The notes beneath the pieces are model-generated. The model had not been told where the DNA came from. It was given only the letters and a program-made list of their open reading frames with translations, and searched no databases. Both the position numbers and the translations under genes were made by a program. From positions 42,776,001 to 42,840,000 of the forward strand of contig CM067557.1 of assembly GCA_034509755.1 (NCBI GenBank): a stretch of DNA of 64,000 bases. The letters run 5' to 3'. This DNA comes from Anisodus tanguticus. Taxonomy: Eukaryota > Streptophyta > Magnoliopsida > Solanales > Solanaceae. Below, in pieces: positions 22,640-35,781 of the stretch (position 1 is the first letter of the stretch; each line of letters starts with the position of its first letter).

Positions 22640-25600
22640 ATAAAATAGGATATATTGCAGACCGCTGACTATACATAAAGTGACATCATGGTACCCGTGG
22701 ATGGTTGACATCAGTTGTGGCCACAACCTTTTAACTATATATATATATTCAACCATTCCACTTCTTATAAATCTACTCTTCAAATATCCAACAAATAACA
22801 CATTCATCGATGTGAAAATCTAAGCTAGTCGATTTTTATCATTATCATTAATTGGTTCTTCGATTTATAAATTAATAAACGTATACGTTCAATGAACTGT
22901 CTTGTCTTTTAAAAGAGTTGTCTTTCAACAAACACATTTTATCATGAAAAGTCACAACTTTTCAAGTGACAACCGTTCACGAAATTAATGAACATGTCGT
23001 ATAACGAAAGACATATGATCAGCTACATCAAATTAGTAGTTTGATCCACTAGTCCTTATCAAGACAGAACGAGTTATGTGAAGATTTCACTAACTACCAT
23101 ATCAATACCACCAAGCGCTACCATATCAATAACACCAAAGACATATATCGTGGGGTTGACATAATAGAATAATGTCAATAAATCAACATTTTCTGAATCT
23201 ATCGAAATTTTCTAATTTGTGAACCAGAAACCGATATCCTTTACTATTGGTGGAATATCCTACGAAAACACAATCAAAAGTTTTAGATCCTATTTTTACC
23301 CTTTTGGGTTTAGGAACTTACACTTTATCCAAGTTAGGTTTTCTTTCTTTTCATTTTTCATATGGAATAAATTGTATTTTTCTATAGGCACTCGATTGAG
23401 TATTCGGCTAGCCATAAGGATAGCTCCCCCACTAGTTCTAAGATAAACAAAACTTATTAACAAGGCATTCATTATTATTAATAATTAATTGATCGTCATA
23501 ATCATCGACCAATAAACAACGGGTAGCCTTTCACCAGCATCCATACATCTTTTCATGAAAAGTCATGACATTTTTTGTGATACACCATAACATAACTCTT
23601 CTAAACAAGTATATTAACAATTATCAATTTAGTAGTTTCATATACTAGTTAAACCAACAATCACCAGATCAAATATCCATCAAGAATTTTGTTTGGTTTG
23701 GCGTAATACAAGAATGACATTAGTTTTCATATCTCTTATTGTTCCAAATTAAACACTAAGTCTAATGTTGACTTTATCATAAGCCAGAAAGCTCCCACAT
23801 TTCAAATATTTTAAGTACCGTGTTCTTGGGCAACTCAAATTTAAAGGCAGATAAAGAGTTTCTCTCCACAACATTAAATTAAAATGCACATTAATGATCC
23901 TAAGTCAACATATAATAAAAAATGCTCTCAAGCATTTTGACGTTAGAATCTTATTCGCGAAATTTCATGCTAAGCAATCATTCTTAACTGGTGTCAAATA
24001 TTTTTGTGCAAAGCATCACAAAATCAACTATTAGTTTCGTCAGGCCACTCCAATTATCCTGCAATGATATGACACAAGACAGTTCTCTTGTTGCCAAACG
24101 CGGCTTGTGGTTTTAGCAATTCCTTTGAAGTGTTTTTATCCCATGATTGATTTCATTTGTTAGATGATATACAAGAATGACGAGAAAGAGTTCTCTAATA
24201 TCAAATGTTCAAAATATCTTGTCAAATTGTAACAATGAAATCAATTACTAAAGACATCTTGCCATTTTTTTATGTTTCTCTCAATTAAGATTCAACCTTT
24301 ATATTTTATCAAATAGTTTCAAGAAAACTATTATATTACCCTGATAAAAGTAGGGCAGAAACTTGTTAGAAAGTCATTAAATTTTGCTAAAAAATTCATG
24401 ATATTTTTCCATTTTACATGGTAAAAATACCCTTCACATGAGACACATTTGAAACGGATAAAAAATATTATCCACTATCAATATACTTAATAGAGATGAT
24501 AAATGAATTAGCCTTAACATAAGTATGGAACAAAAATGTCTATTGTTCATTTCACTTTTAATTGTCCTTCAAGCTTGTCAGACAGATTCAACTCTCGTTC
24601 ATCACCGATCACTCTCTTTAAATGTTACGAAGTACTATATATGTAGACATTTAACCTCAAAGATAGTGACTGACTAAGAATCCAAGAAAATATTTCTTTC
24701 TTCTTCCTTAACAAATAGTTCTGGACATATTTTAAAATTTTGGCATACACCTAAAAACAAAATAATTTATTTTACAAAAGGCTTTTCAAAGTGGAACAAT
24801 CTACAGGAAAATTCATCTAACTTTTCACCCAAAATAATATACACATATTTTTTCATGATCTCAAGAATAACTTTCATGTATTATTATAATTTGTAAGCCT
24901 GATTCTATCTTCAAAATATTATTCCACATATTTCGTGCATGTTATCACGTTATAAACCAACTAATTAATTTTATGACATGTAAATTGAATATATTTTGAG
25001 ATCATCAACTAATAATTGTATACCCTCTAATTTCATAAATCATAAAGAGTAGAAGATTAAAGGATAAGCAGAGTAAAGATATTCAAATATGAATTTATTG
25101 CCTCTTTTTAAACCGATTCATCCTTGAAGTAAACACACATATTTCTGTGACTTATGCCCCGTTTGCACGAACTCTGAACCATTGGGACGATGAATTCCCC
25201 AAACCTGATAAAAGATTTTTTCCCTCTTTCTCAAATTAATCTGCACTTCTATATAAATATATATACGTGCCTTTTGAAAACAAAAAATTGATTAGACCAA
25301 TTAACAACGGCTTTTCATAACAAGTCTTCACACACAAAAAAGGATTTACTCCTAGTGTGATATTTAATACTTCTATCATATTTATCAACAATATTTGGAG
25401 ATTCAACAAATTTAAAATGCTTACCATGAAGACCCCTTATTCACAATTAACTGATCCTCAATTTCCAAACCCTTGAATGTATAATCGGAAGAGCCCACAT
25501 GACTCTCATTCTCTTTACTTTTCTCTTAGGTAAAGAGTAGTACTCCCTCCAAATATGTAGTAAACATATGAATAGTTTGCAGGATCACTCCATGTCAATT

Positions 25601-26280
25601 GCTCACTTTAATAGTTAGATTAATCATGAAAAAATGTGATACCCAAATAAAATAAAAAGTACACGCTTGACATCCTTTTATCAAACGACACAATCAGTTG
25701 GTGATTAAACCAGTGTCATCAACATAATTTGTTGGTGTCATAAAATTAATTCGATGATGGGACTCGTCACACCAACGTCATATAAAACAATGAAGAAACT
25801 TGTTCCATGATCGAACAATTTTGTTTGATGCCGTCAATCAAAATAAATTTTTGATTATTATCTACCTGTTTTCTTAGTCAGAGAATAAAATGGGAAAGTT
25901 TTAATGTCTTCAAACTGAATATCTTAAAAATGGTGAAGTTTTAATCTTCTTCGAACGGAATAAACAACCAACGAACGTTACTAAATCGGTAAAGTTTTTA
26001 TATTCTTTAATTCGAATAGTAATTTGAGTAGAAAATTACGTAGATTTTAATCTCCAAACTGTGGAGTAGAAAATTACAAAAGTTTTAGTCTCCAAAAAGA
26101 GTACTATTTTTTCTCTTAAAAGAGTACTTTTTATTTCTAAAAAGAGTACCCTTTTTTCCCTTTCTGAAAAGAGTATATTATTATCTCTGAAAAAAATACT
26201 TTCATCTTTATCAAAAGAGTAAGTTTCTACTTTCTAGTAGATTAATGGAATACAACATAAAAAAAATTAAGTTTCCTTAA
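22640..26280 (-). other. Interior of the Copia element, no recognisable coding
   Basis: AT-rich and without meaningful frames. Imperfect repeats of an AAAAGAGTA motif spaced 25-35 bp apart lie at 26085-26235, and a doubled AGTAGAAAATTAC motif lies at 26028-26085, next to the 5' LTR. Confidence 0.55.
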
Positions 26281-26283
26281 GCT

Positions 26284-26730
26284 TGTTATCTTTCTGTATT
26301 CGAAAAATACATTCTTTCAATAGAAATCAAATAAAAACAGAAATAAAGAAGTAGCAAAAATAACGATGAACAAACTCGAGCCCACTGAATTCACACTGTG
26401 TCTTTAAGGAATTTAGTCCTCAATTATCCAATGTTATGAATTATTTTTTTCTAGGATAAAATGGATTACCGTCACTGATATAGCGGTACCTCAAATATTG
26501 GTATGCAGCGAACACAAACAATCGGCCGATCCCTCTTAGAATTTTACTGTTCTGTGCAAAAAGTATCATGCAGAAAGAAGAAACATTGCAGAATTTTTCG
26601 TAATAAAAAAGTCTAAGAAAAGACCATTATTTTTAGTCTACACAGTAAAGAAGTGAAGAGGTGTGACACATTTTTCATGAAAATGTGCAATAATTCATTT
26701 CCAATACACACCCATTTATAAAACCCAACA
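26284..26730 (-). repeat. 5' LTR of the 21.1-26.7 kb element
   Basis: 447 bp partner of 21100-21545. Substitutions are scattered along its length, so the insertion is not recent. Confidence 0.88.
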
Positions 26731-26735
26731 ATGCC

Positions 26736-28456
26736 TTGGTTGACACCTCTAAAAAGGCCGTGCACGCGTTTTTTTTTTTTTTATTCGTTATCTTTTTATT
26801 TTGAGAGAAAATATATATGATATATCTGAATTTCTTTTGAGTCATTTTTTTTTCATTTTTTTTTTCTTGCGTTTTCTAAAAATTCAATCGAATTTTGTTA
26901 GTCGGTGGAGGAAAATTAGGTGGATTGATGTAAGACTTTGAACGAGATCAGCTGGCTCCTCGGTCCTACTTTTGTTATTGTTATTATAAAAACAATGGTG
27001 GGGGTATTTGAAAATCATTTTTTCCTAGCATGCAATATCTGATCACGTATGTTAATCAATTGATAGAATATTTTTTTTTGTTGATATAATTAGTAATTTT
27101 ATATATTTATAATTATTGTAATAATATTTTATATTAGTTAGGTGAATATTTAATTTTTGTAATTAAAACTTAGAAATATGATTGTATATTATGTATATAT
27201 GCATGATTAGACTTGTCATAAATTAAAAATCATTTCTCTTGCGATCCTCATTTATTAACTCAAAAAAAACCGAGAAAATCTTATCTCATTTGAAATTTCA
27301 ATGCCAAAATCATTCTTTGGCTGAGATTTAGGTTTCATCAAAAAAAATTAGTGAAACGTGTTTATTCTTTTTCTGAAATAATAATATACTCCCGCGTTAG
27401 TATTGTTTAAACTAAAGTTGATGAAAATTGGTCAACTTCTTCGAAGTAAGTCAACCTTTTCAACTTGCACGGACATATAACACTAGTAGATTCAAGCTTT
27501 TAATATTGTTTTGTACCTGTCTACGAGGTATCGCCTTATCATCTTCTATTTTTTGGGACGGAAATATTTTTTTCTTTACTAACTTAATAAGCACTCTCTA
27601 TTTTTCAAATGTCTGTAATTTTATGAAGATATTAGGAGATTCAAGCTTTTGATGGATCACTCATCAACTAGTTATAATAACGAATCACATTTATGTTATT
27701 AGCTGTTACTAAAGGGGAGGACCATCAACTCTCACTTAAAAAAAGAAGAAGATAATTTACGAAGATTAAAAGTGTAATTTGTGGAGGTTAAAAATCTCCG
27801 CTATTTACTGATCTATATGTATGAAGTCATCATTCGTCTCATAACCACATAACGGATCGGATGAACGCTCTAACGCATAAGAGACAAATCATATGGCACG
27901 TCCAAAAAGTATTTTAAGCTTTGTCTTTGTTAAGTTTTGGCACGAATTTAAAATTAACTTGTCCTGTAATCAATTTTATGTTGGAAAGTGCAGAAATACA
28001 AGATAGTCGGAAACAAGATGCATAATAATTTACCTAAAACTCACTGTTGATAATGATCAGGAATTGATTGATAGTATATAAAATTTAAGTTCATTTCATA
28101 AATATTGTCTTGAAAGATGAATCCCATCTCATATTTAGATTCAATTTCATTATGTAAACGAAGATAGCTGTCCATAGCTGATGGTACGAATCAGTCAATC
28201 AACTGTCCCCATAGTCTAGTTGTGGTACACATGCCTAATTAAGCTTTAATGATTTTGACTTAGAAGTCCTCAAATGATTAGTGCAGATCTTGTACAAGTA
28301 AACTCAATTTAATTTATATCTTTATTACTTCGCGTATCAATTTACAAGACATAATATGATTGAGCACAAAATTTAAAAAATAATAAAAGATTTTTAAATT
28401 TTATGATCTAAAACAAGAAAAGTGTGTCATATAAATTGGGACATGAGAGTAGTTAT
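26736..28456. other. Intergenic, no gene seen
   Basis: AT-rich with poly-T runs. No terminal repeats or coding signal are recognised. Confidence 0.45.
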
Positions 28457-28458
28457 TA

Positions 28459-28658
28459 CTCCCTTCTTTAAAAAAAAAAATCCTTATTAGTAATAATAAA
28501 ATTTAGAGTCACATAAATGTTATGAATTAAAATTCTAAATTCTAGATATAAATTTTATAATCACATAAATATTATGTCATAGCTAAAGTAATATTTCTTC
28601 CTTCATAAATACTTTGCCTAGTAAAACTATTAAGCCATATAGATTGAAATGGAGGGAG
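28459..28658. mobile_element. Stowaway-type MITE
   Basis: Terminal inverted repeats CTCCCTTC and GGAGGGAG are flanked by TA on both sides (28457-28458 and 28659-28660), as in Stowaway elements. The body is AT-rich and non-coding. Confidence 0.65.
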
Positions 28659-28660
28659 TA

Positions 28661-30154
28661 GATCTATCAAATACAAATCTTCAAATAAATGTCTTCCAGA
28701 ATGTATAATACTTAAAAGAAGAAAAACATTAATTCCAAATTCCAAATAAAAAAGGTCGCACAGTAAGCCAGAGCTGCACACACATGTACACGTGGAAGCA
28801 TTTCGTGATTCGGACTTTATTTAATTTAATTAATTAATGTTATCTTGATCTAGTTGTTAGTGATTTGGAGTTTGTCTCCGAAATTCTCTCTGATGGTAGC
28901 CGGCGGCACCGGCAGTGGCATTCCTGCTAATAATCTCAAAACCAAGTGCATTTTACTCAAAGTGTCAACACAACATTAACATAGTTCGTAACCTTTTACT
29001 TTTCCGGTCTTTTCACTTTGACCAACACGAAGTTTGTGTGAAATTATATTCCTGAATTTGACATGTAAAAACATCTCATTAAGTTTTCACTTAACATAAA
29101 AGTTAACAACTAAATCCAAAAGATTCATTCATTAATTTTTATCTTTGTTTTGTATGGATACATTTTAGTTCAAGATTTGTCCTTCTTTACTCCACAACGG
29201 ATAAAATTATGATTTAATGGTCAAACTTCTTGTTTAACTTTGTCAATGTAATAATGTATTAATATTATTATTAGAGATAATTTTAGAGACTTTCATTCAG
29301 ATTTCGATTAGTTACACTAACCTATTTTGTAGTTTATGATATTATATTTAGCTTTATTATTTAAATATTTTTGTAACAGTTCTTTTAGTCTATTAATTAT
29401 TAATGTAAAAGGGTTATAATTTGACCAAGTTGCCTTTGCTAATATATTTTTTAGTTTCATTAGTTCGAGGTCGTGTTATAAGCCAAAATTTAAAGGGGTA
29501 AGTGCTACAACAAAAATTAGTTTTATCTGACATTTGTTTTAGAGTTCAACTAATTCAAATTCGTATTGTATCACATTTATTAAAGGAAAAAATGACTCCT
29601 ATTAGGACTTTTCTTAATCTGTTTTTTTTAAAAAAAATAAATTACTTAGGGGTAGGGGTAGAGATAGGGGGTAAGAGAATGGGGATAGAGAATTACAATG
29701 TGAGATTAAATTCTCACAAACAAAGTGAAAGTTTAAGTATTTAACAAACTTAGCTATTACATTTCTACTACTTAGATAACTCGAACTCGAAACCTGTATT
29801 AAGAATATAGTTATATTTTTCTACCACAATCCATGATGATAGGTAATATATTAAATGAAATAAGTATTTACTAATTAAGATAATAATTTCAAACTCTAGT
29901 TTAAATTTGATGAGTGTTTTTCCGTTACACTGGTGTTATAACTCTCACTTCACTCACTCTTTGTCTCACCTGGAAACACAACATTAAAGAGTCCATACCA
30001 CACACAAATACTTCCAAATCTCAAATTTCTCTCTCCCATTATGATTTAATTTCCTCCTCATTTGTTATCTCTACAACTCAAATCAATCACTCTTCCTCTT
30101 CAACATTTTTCCTATTTAATTTACAAAAAAAAATAATCTTGCTAGCACAAAGCA
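28661..30154. other. Upstream region of the TBL gene
   Basis: No other gene is seen. The last 200 bp are pyrimidine-rich (CTCACTTCACTCACTC, TTTCTCTCTCCC), common in plant 5' untranslated leaders. No convincing TATA box could be fixed. Confidence 0.4.
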
Positions 30155-33100
30155 ATGGCAGAAACATCAAAATATGCACCTATCAATGGTGGAACATTAA
30201 TTACATACTTGAAAACACACTTTTCAGTTGTCAAAACTAAAAGAACTGTTGCTTGTGCATATGGTTTTGTGTTTGTTTTCATTGTTGTTACTACTTTCTT
30301 GGCTTTTAGTCCTTCTAATAACCCTTCTTCACCATGGTTCACTAACATTTTTTCTTTAAACAAAGTAGAAAATGGTCCTTATAGATCTCAGTTCTCTTCA
30401 ATTTGGTCCAACCTTTTTCCAAAATCTTCAATTCAAGTCCAGAATCTTGGTTCTAATGTTCCAAGACCTTCAAATAACAAATTTGAACAACCCCATTTGG
30501 ATAAAAAGCCACAAATTGGCCAAAATCATACTCAAAATCACGAGTCTCATGATAAAGTTGGAGTCCTGGAAAAGCCCTTAAATGTAACTAGGCCTACAGA
30601 TTCTTCTGTGTTGAGTGGTAAAGAGTCATCAGTTGTGAAGAATGAGACTCAAAGTAATGATTTTGATGATAAAGTTGGAATCTTGAAGGCAAATCACAGC
30701 ACAATTCAGGCTCATAAGTCTCCAGTGACTGTTAATCAGACTGAAAGTAGAGATTTTGATGATAAAGTTGGAATCTTGAAGCCAAATCACAGCACAATTC
30801 AGGTTCCTAAGTCTCCAGTGACTGTTAATCAGACTCAAAGTAAAGATGTTGATGATAAAGTTGGAATATTTAAGGCAAGTCAGAGCACAATTGAGGGTCC
30901 TAAGTCTCCAGGAACTATAAATCAGACTCTGAGTAAAGATTTTGATGGTAAAGTTGGAATCTTGAAGGCAAATGAGAGCAAAATTGAGGGTCATAAGTCT
31001 GCAGAAACTGTTAATCAGACTCAAAGCAAAGATTTTGATGTTAAAGTTGGAATCTTGAAAGCAAATCACAGCACAATTGAGGGTCCTAAGCAAAGTTCAG
31101 CACCAAAGTCCTCTTATGGGGTAAAAAGTGGTAATGGGGTTGGAGAAAAGGGAACTATAGAGAAGGAGATGAAGAACAATTTTACTTCTTCTTTTGTGAA
31201 GAAGGGGATAAATGGGACAAATTTGGATGTGTTGGCAAAGAAAGGGGTTGAGGATTTGATTAAGTCTTTGTTGAATTGTGATTTCTTTGATGGGAATTGG
31301 GTGACAGATGAATCTTACCCTTTGTATAAACCTGGTTCTTGTTCTCTTATTGATGAACAATTCAATTGTTTTCTTAATGATAGGCCTGATACTGGTTACT
31401 TGAAGATGAAATGGAAACCCAAGGCATGTAGTCTTCCCAGGTAAATTATGCAAATCTATGTGCCCTTAAATGTTCTTGTTTTTCACATTTCTAATCAGTG
31501 TAATTTTGATTTTCTTGCACAAAAAAAAGTTAATTAATCAGAGTGATTGATAATTAAACTGCAAAAATGTGACTTCAAAGATCCTGTGCTGCTTATATAT
31601 ATGTATATTTTTGGTTTCTAGCATATATTTTCTGGTATATGTAAATTTGATTTAGTCTGTCAATGAACATGACCCCCTTTCATTTTAATAAAGTTGATCT
31701 CTTTCATCAATTATGTAATGTTTATTATGTAATGTATATTCAGATCTTCATAGGGTATATGTGGCATTGTTTCTTGATATAGGGGATTAATAATCTTTGA
31801 TATAAATCAGCTGCAGCAACATTCAATGTTTAATTGTTCTAATAATTGAGTTTTGGAGCTTATTATCAGATTGAATGCCACTCATATGCTGGAACTATTA
31901 AGAGGAAGGAGACTAGTATTCGTTGGCGATTCTCTCAATAGGAACATGTGGGAATCCATTATTTGTATTCTTAGAAACTCCGTCAAAAATCAGAAGAAGG
32001 TTTATGAAGAATTCGGAAGACACCATTTCAGAACAGAAGCTTCATATTCATTTATATTCGAAGTAAGTATCTGATGTAAGCCGGATTCATTTCTAGTATC
32101 AGAATTCTCGTCGATGTTTTTATTCTTAATTTTTGCTTCCGTAAAAATTTCAGGAGTATAATTGCAGAGTGGAGTTCTTTGTGTCTCCTTTCTTGGTTCA
32201 ACAATGGGAAGTTGCAGATAAAAAAGGAGGGAAGAAGGAAACACTTCGACTTGATTTGATCGGAGAGTCTGCTGATAAGTATAAAGATGCAGATATATTA
32301 GTCTTCAACACCGGTCACTGGTGGACTCACGAGAAAACTTCCATAGGGTAATTTGTTTGTGTTTTTCGACATACATAACCAAGTCATTTATGCTTAGTTA
32401 ACTTTAACATTAAACAATGCTGTATTTTCAGGAAGGACTATTATCAAGAAGGAAGCCATGTACACAATGAACTAAATGTTCTCGAGGCCTTTTCACGAGC
32501 ATTAACAACATGGGGAAGATGGGTCGATGCCCATATAAATCCCAAGAAGACATTTGTTCTCTTCAGAGGTTATTCTGCTTCTCATTTCAGGTAATAACGG
32601 GAAATTCAAAATCAAATCGCATTAATTAACTTGTCGATAGCCCTATCTCTAGCTAGCTCTTTATTGTGTAGTTTTAAAATAAGGACTAGTTTATTATTAT
32701 CACTTCACGGCTAATTGATTAATGTAAACAACAATTATAACCTTCTAATTGGTCTTTATTACTAGCATGTGGCATTGTTTTCATCACCACTTAGATTACA
32801 TTTTAGAGAAATTGACATAAATAACCGTCCATAGCTAACAAATATATATACATAGGCTAGCGAATATAATTATTTTTTGCCGTCCGGCCAAATGTGTAAC
32901 TTGCCCTAAATTTTATGTCCTCCGACAGTGGCGGACAATGGAATTCTGGCGGGGCATGCGACAGTGAAACAGAGCCAATAAAGAACGACACATATTTGAC
33001 CCCGTATCCATCCAAGATGGCGATATTAGAAAACGTCTTCAAAGGAATGAAAACTCAAGTCTCCTATCTCAATATCACAAGAATGTCGGACTATAGAAAA

Positions 33101-33280
33101 GACGGACATCCATCAATATATAGGAAACCGAATTTGACAGACAAGGAGAGGAGATCACAATGGAGGTATCAAGATTGTAGCCATTGGTGTCTTCCGGGTG
33201 TACCTGATGCTTGGAATGAGCTGTTATATGCTGAACTTTTGGTACGACTACGCCAAAAACAACAAGAGAAAAAGTCATAG
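30155..33280 (+). CDS. TBL: TRICHOME BIREFRINGENCE-LIKE polysaccharide O-acetyltransferase, five exons
   Basis: Golgi type II membrane protein of the plant TBL/DUF231 family, whose members acetylate wall polysaccharides such as xylan, pectin or mannan. Exons 30155-31440, 31870-32062, 32154-32347, 32432-32590 and 32929-33280 join with GT-AG introns into 727 residues. One membrane segment lies at residues 31-52. A Ser/Asn-rich stem follows (53-370), including five 31-residue repeats (169-313). The PMR5N domain is at about 374-428 (CDFFDGNWVTDESYPLYKPG). The PC-esterase domain has GDS at 448-450 and DCSHWCLPG at 693-701, giving the Ser and DxxH catalytic residues. The clade looks like TBR/TBL2 (VSPFLVQQWEV). 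At 727 residues it is longer than Arabidopsis TBR (about 600), owing to the stem. The start is the first ATG before the membrane anchor. Substrate cannot be told from sequence. Confidence 0.93.
30659..31093 (+). repeat. 93-bp coding tandem repeats in TBL exon 1
   Basis: Units start at 30659, 30752, 30845, 30938 and 31031, the last partial. Each encodes DFDDKVGILKANHSTI followed by a KSPVTVNQTQSK-like half. Most units have two N-glycosylation sequons (NHS or NES, and NQT). A more diverged unit precedes them around 30550-30658. Confidence 0.92.
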
Positions 33281-34353
33281 GTAAAATAAATGTTGCGCGG
33301 ACTTTTTAAAAATGATGACGAGTGCGTAGCTGATCCTTCAAAAATAATTTATTTCTGGATGATCTGACACGGGTGCAGTGGCATTTTTTGAAGAGATAGA
33401 GCAACATAGAGTTTACAAACACACATATATAAGGAGTCAGATGGACATAGAAATAATTAGTTAAGCCTATACAAAAATATGTGCTGGCTTTTTTTTTCTT
33501 TGTTTTTTGCCTTTGTTCTCGAAATTATATTTCTATGTAGAGGAAATAGAACAAAGAAAGAGTAAATTATATATGAGAGGAAGAGAGAGTTGAATTTTCC
33601 CTTGAAAAAAAAGAATTTTGATGTTTAATTATAATTCTCTCATGCCATAAAGTGTTTTCAAGTCTGAGGGCTTGGAAAGTGTAAATTCTCAATAGTTTAT
33701 AATATTGATTTTTGAATAATTTAAGGTATGGTACTTATTGTTCTTTTAGATCATGTTACGCATAATAATGTTCTTCTTTATACATTATTCTATGTTGTCA
33801 AAGATGTATATGTTCAACCTTTTTAAACATAAACATATTCTTAATTGGGTTCAAAATTGATGTTGATTGTGACGCTAATCTTTTGATGCTTTTGATGAGA
33901 GCTTGCGTGTCGCGTCTAAAACCTAGGAAAATAATTATGTACTCTCTCCGTCCCATATTATTTGTCTACTTTTTTTACACGTTCTTTAAAAATTCATAAA
34001 TAAAATTGCATTTTTACTACATTATTTTTATCTCTTTTTAATTAATTGCATTCTAATAAATATTGGTTATTTTAAAAAATAATAAATAATAACGGCAAAG
34101 TAGAAAAAAATTAATTAATTTTATCTTGATATTATAAATAAATAAATAATTTAGGATAAATATTTATAGTAATGTGGACAACTAACCTGTGATGAAGGAC
34201 TACTATTGGATTACTTTTATACTTTAGTCCCTTTTCATGTACTTCACATGGGATGTTTTGACTATTGAGTTTTCAAGTTTTCACTTCTTTGTTTGAGATG
34301 AGAATTATATGTTTTCTATGTTGTAATGTCGGTGTTCAGCATGTTGTTGAACT
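33281..34353. other. Region downstream of TBL, with a degenerate Stowaway-like end
   Basis: The TBL 3' untranslated region should lie here. At 33942 CTCTCTCCGTCCCATATTAT resembles a Stowaway MITE terminus. The opposite end near 34165 is too decayed to confirm. Confidence 0.4.
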
Positions 34354-34361
34354 ATCCCGGC

Positions 34362-35271
34362 TAGACCTGTCCATCGGGTTGGAGACCGCTCGGCCCCTGT
34401 CCGATCCGAAAAAATTAGGGTCAGCGTCAGCTTATATTTGACCCGTGAGCCATCTGGCCTGAAAAAGCGGGGACCCGATCAGGGTCAGGGTTGGGCCAGA
34501 ATCAAATTTTTTTACCCGTCTAACTCGGCCCGCCCGACCTGACCAGTGATTCGACATCGACCCGTTCATATTATTTTTTATTTTATTAATATTTATTTAA
34601 TGTATATTTTTAAAGGTGATTGTGATTTTAGAGTCAAAATTTTGATCATACTATGTCTATGTAGTAAACTGAAATGTATCTAAATTCTCTTTGGTTTAAT
34701 CCCAATATATTATTATTTTTCTTTGCAAAGTGACAATGAAATACAAATATGAGTTTAACAGATACTTTATTACGAAATTCTATGAATTGTTTATACATTT
34801 TACTCCCAATTTGTGCACTTAAAAGATTATAATTAATAATTTTGATAACAAATATAGGTGAAGGGACAAACGAAGAAGAATTTTTTCGTTACTAATATGA
34901 TTTGACTATTTTTCCGTTACTAATATGATTTGACTATTTTTCCGTTACTAATATGTTCATTTGTATAGTAAATTTCATTAATATCTTAAAAAATAAGTAA
35001 TAAATTTTAAAGTTAAATGCCTTTTATGTGATAAAAGATATAAAAAAGTGATTTTGTGTGATAAACATTAAAGTTAGACGACTGTTATTTTAATAAAAAA
35101 ATTTAAAAATTATTTTGTAGAGCGGGTCAGGACCGACCCGTGACCCGTAGGGTCCCCGAAGGATCAGGGTCAGGGTCGAAAAATTAAAAAAAATAGGGTC
35201 AGGATCTGGCCAGGACAGGCAAGCCAAAAAAAGTTACTTAATCCAGCCCGATCCGAGCTTGGACAGGTCTA
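34362..35271. mobile_element. Non-autonomous hAT element, 910 bp
   Basis: Ends are TAGACCTGTCCA and TGGACAGGTCTA. An 8-bp target duplication with one mismatch flanks it (ATCCCGGC at 34354-34361, ATCCCGAC at 35272-35279). Both subterminal regions are filled with GGGTC/GACCC repeats (about 34380-34570 and 35120-35260), while the centre is AT-rich and non-coding. Confidence 0.85.
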
Positions 35272-35540
35272 ATCCCGACTAAGGAGTCGTTTCATTTACA
35301 TGCTAGTTATGCGGCAATGATAACATACAAATTATTTATATAGTACTTAATAGGTGACCACCTATTTTTATTCCTTCTATTAAAAGAGGAACGAACTACA
35401 TCAACTGCCCCTACATCAACATTTGTCTTTCCTGTCTCTTTGTAGGATAAATCAAGAGTAGAAAATCTAAGTTGTTTAAGATTTAATTTATTTAATTCAT
35501 GTCTAGTTAGAATTTATTTATCCAATTTATATTTAAATAG

Positions 35541-35654
35541 AGTCTTTCGGAAACATTCGTTCTATCTATCAAGATAGATGTAAGGTCTGCGTACACTCTA
35601 TTCCCAGACCCTATATTGTGGGATTTCACTGGGTATATTATTGTTGTTGTTGTT
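35541..35654 (+). mobile_element. RTE LINE / TS-type tail inserted in the 5' LTR
   Basis: AGTCTTTCGGAAACATTCG leads into GTAAGGTCTGCGTACACTC and a TTG-repeat end. A 13-bp target duplication flanks it (TATATTTAAATAG at 35528-35540, TATATTTGAATAG at 35655-35667). The other LTR lacks the insert, so it came after the Copia insertion. Confidence 0.85.
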
Positions 35655-35781
35655 TATATTTGAATAGGATTTTTTAGTCTTAATTTATTTTAGTTTTTAG
35701 TATTATAAATAGAGGTGCTCTGTCACATCTTTTCAATATTGTAAGATTAAAAAAATTTGTGTTATTGAGTAAAGCACCATA

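Larger units (their letters stand above)
21100..26730 (-). mobile_element. Copia LTR element with mostly unreadable interior
   Basis: LTRs lie at 21100-21545 and 26284-26730, with ends TGTTAT and CCCAACA. A perfect target duplication ATGCC flanks it (21095-21099 and 26731-26735). Minus orientation is shown by a polypurine tract GTAGGAGAT next to the left LTR and by RNase H at 22103-22635 beside it. No iMet primer-binding site is visible left of 26284. From about 22640 to 26280 no gag or pol could be read, so the interior is either very decayed or replaced by other sequence. Confidence 0.88.

Noticed and set aside
30629..31093. 154-residue minus-strand ORF opposite the TBL repeats
   Set aside because: Antisense shadow of the 93-bp coding repeats; its periodicity comes from the sense gene.
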